Below are positions 61,023-64,000 of a DNA stretch of 64,000 bases, in pieces. The DNA lies in contig JAGZIY010000003.1 of the NCBI GenBank assembly GCA_018365995.1, positions 62,001 to 126,000 of the forward strand. Direction: 5' to 3'. The DNA is from Butyricicoccus pullicaecorum. GTDB taxonomy: Bacteria; Bacillota; Clostridia; Oscillospirales; Butyricicoccaceae. The notes beneath the pieces are model-generated. The model saw nothing but the letters and a program-made list of their open reading frames with translations, had not been told where the DNA came from and searched no databases. Position 1 is the stretch's first letter. Every line of letters begins with the position of its first letter. The position numbers and the translations under genes were made by a program.

Positions 61023-61845
61023 AGATGAAGGAATTGTGTTTTGCACGACCGAAGAAAAATAGATATTGCTGCATGACTCCGTTGAAAGGGGCATACTGTG
61101 CAAATGGATAGCCGTTTGGATAATGCGTATCGAGTACACGGTTGATCCAGACATCTTTTGGAAATGCGTCCAGCCGATGAAAACCAAACAGCATCACGCA
61201 GTGTGCAATCTTAGTGCCAACCCCATGAAAAGCGAGCAGAGACTGCAAAAGTTCATGGTCAGACTGTTGGGTGAGTTCCGCAAACTGTGAGGGATTTTGA
61301 CAGACAAACTGTGCAGCTTTTTGGATGTAGGGGAGACGATAGCCAAGCCCGCAGGAGGCGAGGGTATCTGGATCTAAAGCAGCGAGTTGGGACGGTGTTG
61401 GAAATGCGTAGAGTATTTGTCCCTGTTCCTCTCCGATGGGAGTACCGGCAGCAGTGCATAAGGCTTCTACCGATTTTCGAATGGCGGGAATCGATTTACG
61501 CTGTGAGAGGAGAAAGGTAATCAGCATTTCCCAAGGGTCTTGCTGTAAGATACGGATACCGCGTCCATATTCGGCAGCTTGTGTCAAATAGGAATCAGAT
61601 GGCAGGATTTTGGAACGCAGTGCGGTATAATTGCGGTCAAAATCAAAGTAAGTATGCCAGAGGTCATCGAACTCGGCTTGTGTGCAGGTAAGTTCTAGAC
61701 GATTGGGAGCACGCTGAGAGAGGATGACTGTGTGTTTTCCGGCAAAGATGCGACACTGATTGTCTGCGAGCGGGTACCAGCGAAAGCATTGACCGCTTTG
61801 TGCAATTTTTATTGCATCAAAATCATCTGTTAATTGAATTTCCAT
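61021..61845 (-). CDS. 8-oxoguanine DNA glycosylase, OGG1-type
   Basis: 274 residues. The N-terminal OGG-type beta domain (QSGQCFRWYPL) is followed by an HhH-GPD domain: QRKSIPAIRKSVEALC, then the helix-hairpin-helix LLAFHGVGTKIAHCVML with Lys212 and the catalytic Asp231 in FPKDVWINRVL. The 19-residue spacing of Lys and Asp is as in human OGG1. It removes 8-oxoguanine and has lyase activity. Start ATG 61845 after CGAGGTATTT. Confidence 0.93.
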   Translation of the reverse strand: MEIQLTDDFDAIKIAQSGQCFRWYPLADNQCRIFAGKHTVILSQRAPNRLELTCTQAEFDDLWHTYFDFDRNYTALRSKILPSDSYLTQAAEYGRGIRILQQDPWEMLITFLLSQRKSIPAIRKSVEALCTAAGTPIGEEQGQILYAFPTPSQLAALDPDTLASCGLGYRLPYIQKAAQFVCQNPSQFAELTQQSDHELLQSLLAFHGVGTKIAHCVMLFGFHRLDAFPKDVWINRVLDTHYPNGYPFAQYAPFNGVMQQYLFFFGRAKHNSFI

Positions 61846-62022
61846 CGAAATACCTCGGATTTTGTCATTTTTAATGGGAATAGTATAACAGAGATAGGAG
61901 TGAGATGCAAATGAATTTCAAAAACTTCTGTAAGCCATTGCGAAAAAATAGAGCGAAACACTTCGAAATAACGTGTAAAGCAAATAATATTTAACCAATT
62001 TGTGAACTTTTGTGTGGGTACA

Positions 62023-62051
62023 TTGAACCGCAAGGAAAACACGGGTATAAT
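62023..62051 (+). promoter_or_regulatory. Promoter of the zinc-ribbon membrane protein gene
   Basis: TTGAAC (62023-62028) and a perfect TATAAT (62046-62051) with a 17-bp spacer, 32 bp before the start codon. Confidence 0.8.
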
Positions 62052-62083
62052 AAAAGTAATCTAAATTTAAGGTGGCTTTTTAT

Positions 62084-62476
62084 ATGTTAGATTTCTTACG
62101 TCGTTTGATGTATGGCCGCTATGGAAACGATGCACTGAACCAGTTTTTGATTGTCACAGCAGGTATCCTGTTTATCCCTTGGATTTTTACCCGTTGGGTT
62201 ATGATTTCGTGGGTGATTTTGGCAATCATTGTGGTTGTGTATTTTCGAATGTTTTCCAGAAATTGTTATAAGCGTGCTTCTGAAAATCAGAGGTTTTTGA
62301 CATGGTTCACGCCGTTCCAGAGAAAAATGGCTGGAAGAAAAATGCAGATGCAGGATAAACAGCACCGCTATTATAAATGCCCTTCTTGCTCAAAAACCTT
62401 GCGTGTACCACGCGGTCGAGGTCGAATTGAGATCACTTGTCCCCATTGTAAACGAAAATTTGTCAAGAAAACCTAA
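62084..62476 (+). CDS. Small membrane protein with C-terminal zinc ribbon
   Basis: 130 residues from the ATG after AAGGTGG. N-terminal motif LRRLMYGRYGNDALNQFL, then two close membrane helices (about 22-55), a basic linker, and a zinc ribbon CPSCSKTLRVPRGRGRIEITC with CPHCKRKF at the end. This two-Cys-pair ribbon (CxxC-x19-CxxC) is common in small Clostridia membrane proteins of unknown role. Own promoter and no neighbour on the same unit. Confidence 0.85.
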   Translation: MLDFLRRLMYGRYGNDALNQFLIVTAGILFIPWIFTRWVMISWVILAIIVVVYFRMFSRNCYKRASENQRFLTWFTPFQRKMAGRKMQMQDKQHRYYKCPSCSKTLRVPRGRGRIEITCPHCKRKFVKKT

Positions 62477-62496
62477 AAGTTTTGCCAGAAAAGCAC

Positions 62497-62525
62497 TTGC
62501 CCTTTTGTTTGTTTTGCGCCATAAT
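62497..62525 (+). promoter_or_regulatory. Promoter of the SCP2 gene
   Basis: TTGCCC (62497-62502) and CATAAT (62520-62525), 17-bp spacer. Confidence 0.6.
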
Positions 62526-62578
62526 AGAATTGTAGTGAAATTATGACAAAACTGATTACTTTAAGGGGGCAACAAACA

Positions 62579-62905
62579 ATGACAGTAGAACAGCTGACAG
62601 CAAAAGTCTATGAGAAACTAAAAGATAAGGATTTTGGTTCTGAAATGGGACGCCTGCTTGCCATTCAGGTGAATTTGACCGGAAGGATTGGCGGCGTATT
62701 CTATATTGAAATTTTGGATGGTCGGCTGTCTGTCATGCCGTATGAATATATTGACCGAGATGCTGTACTTTCTATGACAATGACAAATTGTGGAAAGTTG
62801 TTGTCTGGCAAGCTGGATATGCAGGAAGCATATCATGCAGGAAAAGTCAAGATTGAGGGCGATATGGATAAGGTTTTGATTCTGACTCGTTTGCTCATGC
62901 AGTAA
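62579..62905 (+). CDS. SCP2 sterol-carrier-like protein
   Basis: 108 residues from the ATG after AAGGGGGC; an upstream ATG at 62543 is less likely. A single small SCP2-like domain (VNLTGRIGGVFYIEILDGRLSVMPYEY, TMTMTNCGKLLSGKLDMQEAYHAGKVKIEGDMDKVL). These modules bind hydrophobic ligands; the bacterial function is generally unknown. Own promoter and terminator, single gene. Confidence 0.85.
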   Translation: MTVEQLTAKVYEKLKDKDFGSEMGRLLAIQVNLTGRIGGVFYIEILDGRLSVMPYEYIDRDAVLSMTMTNCGKLLSGKLDMQEAYHAGKVKIEGDMDKVLILTRLLMQ

Positions 62906-62911
62906 AAAAAA

Positions 62912-62947
62912 CTCCGTTTTATCTTGTGATAAAGCGGAGCTTTTTTA
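62912..62947. terminator. Bidirectional terminator
   Basis: CTCCGTTTTATC (62912-62923) pairs with GATAAAGCGGAG (62928-62939), one G-T pair, with T runs on both sides. Confidence 0.88.
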
Positions 62948-62954
62948 GTTTCTG

Positions 62955-64000
62955 TCAATCAGATTCTCGAATTCGTTCAACAACGCTTTGCTTTTGCATG
63001 AGATGATAGGAAATCAGGGGCAGCGCAATACCTAGAAGTACAAATACAGGGAATATGATAAGAATGGGGACAATGGTAAAGCGATAGCGAAAGAACCAGA
63101 ACATATTGCTAAGCATGCTCCCAACAAGCGGTGCACCTGCAATGCTGAGAAACAGTGTGATGGTAAGAGAGCCTAGGGTATAAAGCAGACCTTCCAGTAT
63201 CAGCATATGTTTTAGTTGTCTGCCTGTCATGCCAATGGCTTGTAAAACTGCAAATTCGCGCCTGCGTGTGATGATGCCGGTCAGGATTGCATTGAAAAAA
63301 TTGAGGATACCGACCAGTCCGACAATAAAGCTTAATAAGCTGCCAAGCAGAAGAAACATGGAACGGAAGCCATCAAATTCAGCGGCATAGGTAAATTTGC
63401 TTTCATAGTCAAATTCATCCTGATTTTGTGTGAAAGAGGAAAGAAAGTGCTCCATCTCCGCGGTAGCTGCATCATTTTTCATGTTGAAAGCGTACAGCAT
63501 TACATTTGCTGTATGTGTATCTTCGATGAAAGTTTGGTCACCCAGCACAAACTCATCTGCACCAAAATAGCGGTAAGAGAGCGGATAGGGCACGCTGACA
63601 AGTGCGGTGACTGTATAGGAAATATCTCGGTAACTCTTAGCGCGTGCGTGAAAGCTGTTGTCATCAGGAAGGTTGTCAGGGTCAAGGATTTCACCCGTCA
63701 CATCATCAACATATTCCCAAGAATCTACGTGACGCAGAGTAATGGTATCGCCAAGCTTTGCCCAATGGCTGTCCATCAGGGGGGTACCATAGTCGTCTTC
63801 GCTATAAACTGCTGCAATGTTGTGTTCTGAAGTGTCCAAGGTAGAAATGTCGCCTGCCAGCACCCGCAGCTTGCTGCGGGCAAATGCCTCCATACCAAAA
63901 AGCTGTGCATTTCGTGCGACTCTGCCGTCCGGCATTTTTTCCAATCCGGAAAGCGTCTGCGATTGCTGTTCCGGATCTAAGAAATAGGAGGTACTTTTTC
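62955..64000 (-). CDS. FtsX-like ABC permease, C-terminal part, truncated by window edge
   Basis: About 348 residues visible; the frame is open to the right edge with no start needed. An extracytoplasmic stretch (DGRVARNAQLFGMEAFARSK..., periplasmic MacB-like part) precedes three or four membrane spans and the FtsX core (TRRREFAVLQAIGMTGRQLKHML). It ends with VVERIRESD. Probably one of a pair with an ATPase outside the window. A TTG at 63944 is not the start because the upstream residues continue the domain. Confidence 0.88.
   Translation of the reverse strand, partial: KSTSYFLDPEQQSQTLSGLEKMPDGRVARNAQLFGMEAFARSKLRVLAGDISTLDTSEHNIAAVYSEDDYGTPLMDSHWAKLGDTITLRHVDSWEYVDDVTGEILDPDNLPDDNSFHARAKSYRDISYTVTALVSVPYPLSYRYFGADEFVLGDQTFIEDTHTANVMLYAFNMKNDAATAEMEHFLSSFTQNQDEFDYESKFTYAAEFDGFRSMFLLLGSLLSFIVGLVGILNFFNAILTGIITRRREFAVLQAIGMTGRQLKHMLILEGLLYTLGSLTITLFLSIAGAPLVGSMLSNMFWFFRYRFTIVPILIIFPVFVLLGIALPLISYHLMQKQSVVERIRESD

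Noticed and set aside
1..64000. tRNA genes, rRNA genes, CRISPR arrays, prophage or transposase genes
   Set aside because: Intergenic regions were read for cloverleaf arms, regularly spaced repeats and transposase motifs; none was seen.

Overview
The window looks like a chromosomal segment of a strictly anaerobic, spore-forming Clostridia bacterium, probably a gut commensal. The basis is an alpha/beta small acid-soluble spore protein, a group-B type [FeFe] hydrogenase, hybrid cluster protein, two flavodiiron proteins, class II GalT, B12-dependent methionine synthesis, and Firmicutes-style ribosome binding sites, Mn riboswitch and intrinsic terminators. A butyrate-type Oscillospirales relative (Butyricicoccus/Agathobaculum-like) is my guess, not a demonstrated assignment. 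I saw no tRNA, rRNA, CRISPR array, prophage or transposase; the mobile signal is limited to short MITE-like elements.

Layout. 1-2.1 kb: 3' part of an [FeFe] hydrogenase, a 2[4Fe-4S] ferredoxin and a membrane Fe-S protein. 2.1-4.5 kb: a possible structured RNA, then hcp and a hemerythrin-like gene (NO/O2 stress). 4.7-8 kb: an NSS-family Na+ symporter (minus), a rod-like RNA with its own promoter and terminator (6S-like or a leader), a spore SASP gene, and two related small membrane proteins. 8.3-23 kb: a galactose block made of a LacI-type regulator, galK-galE-galT-galM, a response regulator, a YesM-type kinase, a periplasmic-binding-type lipoprotein, and an mglBAC-type ABC transporter. A TTTTACTAAAA palindrome lies in the lacI leader and between the -35 and -10 of the galK promoter; a 161-bp MITE-like element sits between galK and galE.

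23-36 kb: flavodiiron protein, an unknown protein, thioredoxin reductase with a CVYC thioredoxin, a DUF308 protein, a MATE transporter, a secreted PL8 polysaccharide lyase, a DUF4349 lipoprotein, a split TSUP transporter, release factor 2 without the usual frameshift stop, and a yybP-ykoY (Mn2+) riboswitch ahead of a CaCA antiporter. 36-48 kb: an element with perfect 14-bp inverted ends, secA, a second flavodiiron protein, a membrane-anchored unknown, a TSUP transporter, ychF, a VanW/G5-like protein, a DUF975 protein and metG.

48-64 kb: tatD, a stand-alone methionine-synthase activation-domain protein, metH without that domain, and a homocysteine methyltransferase/MTHFR fusion form a tight methyl-transfer operon with metG just upstream. 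Then come a CBS-pair protein, an AgrC/AgrA-like two-component system divergent from a BceAB-like ABC transporter, a secreted CBM9-like protein, an OGG-type glycosylase, a zinc-ribbon membrane protein, an SCP2 protein, and the 3' part of an FtsX-like permease running off the right edge.

No wholly new multi-gene system is evident. The best candidates for undescribed biology are the two unassigned RNAs (about 2130-2290 plus, 6121-6357 minus), the paralogous membrane pair at 7.0-7.9 kb, the TIR element at 35996-36136, and the AgrAC-like/ABC divergon.
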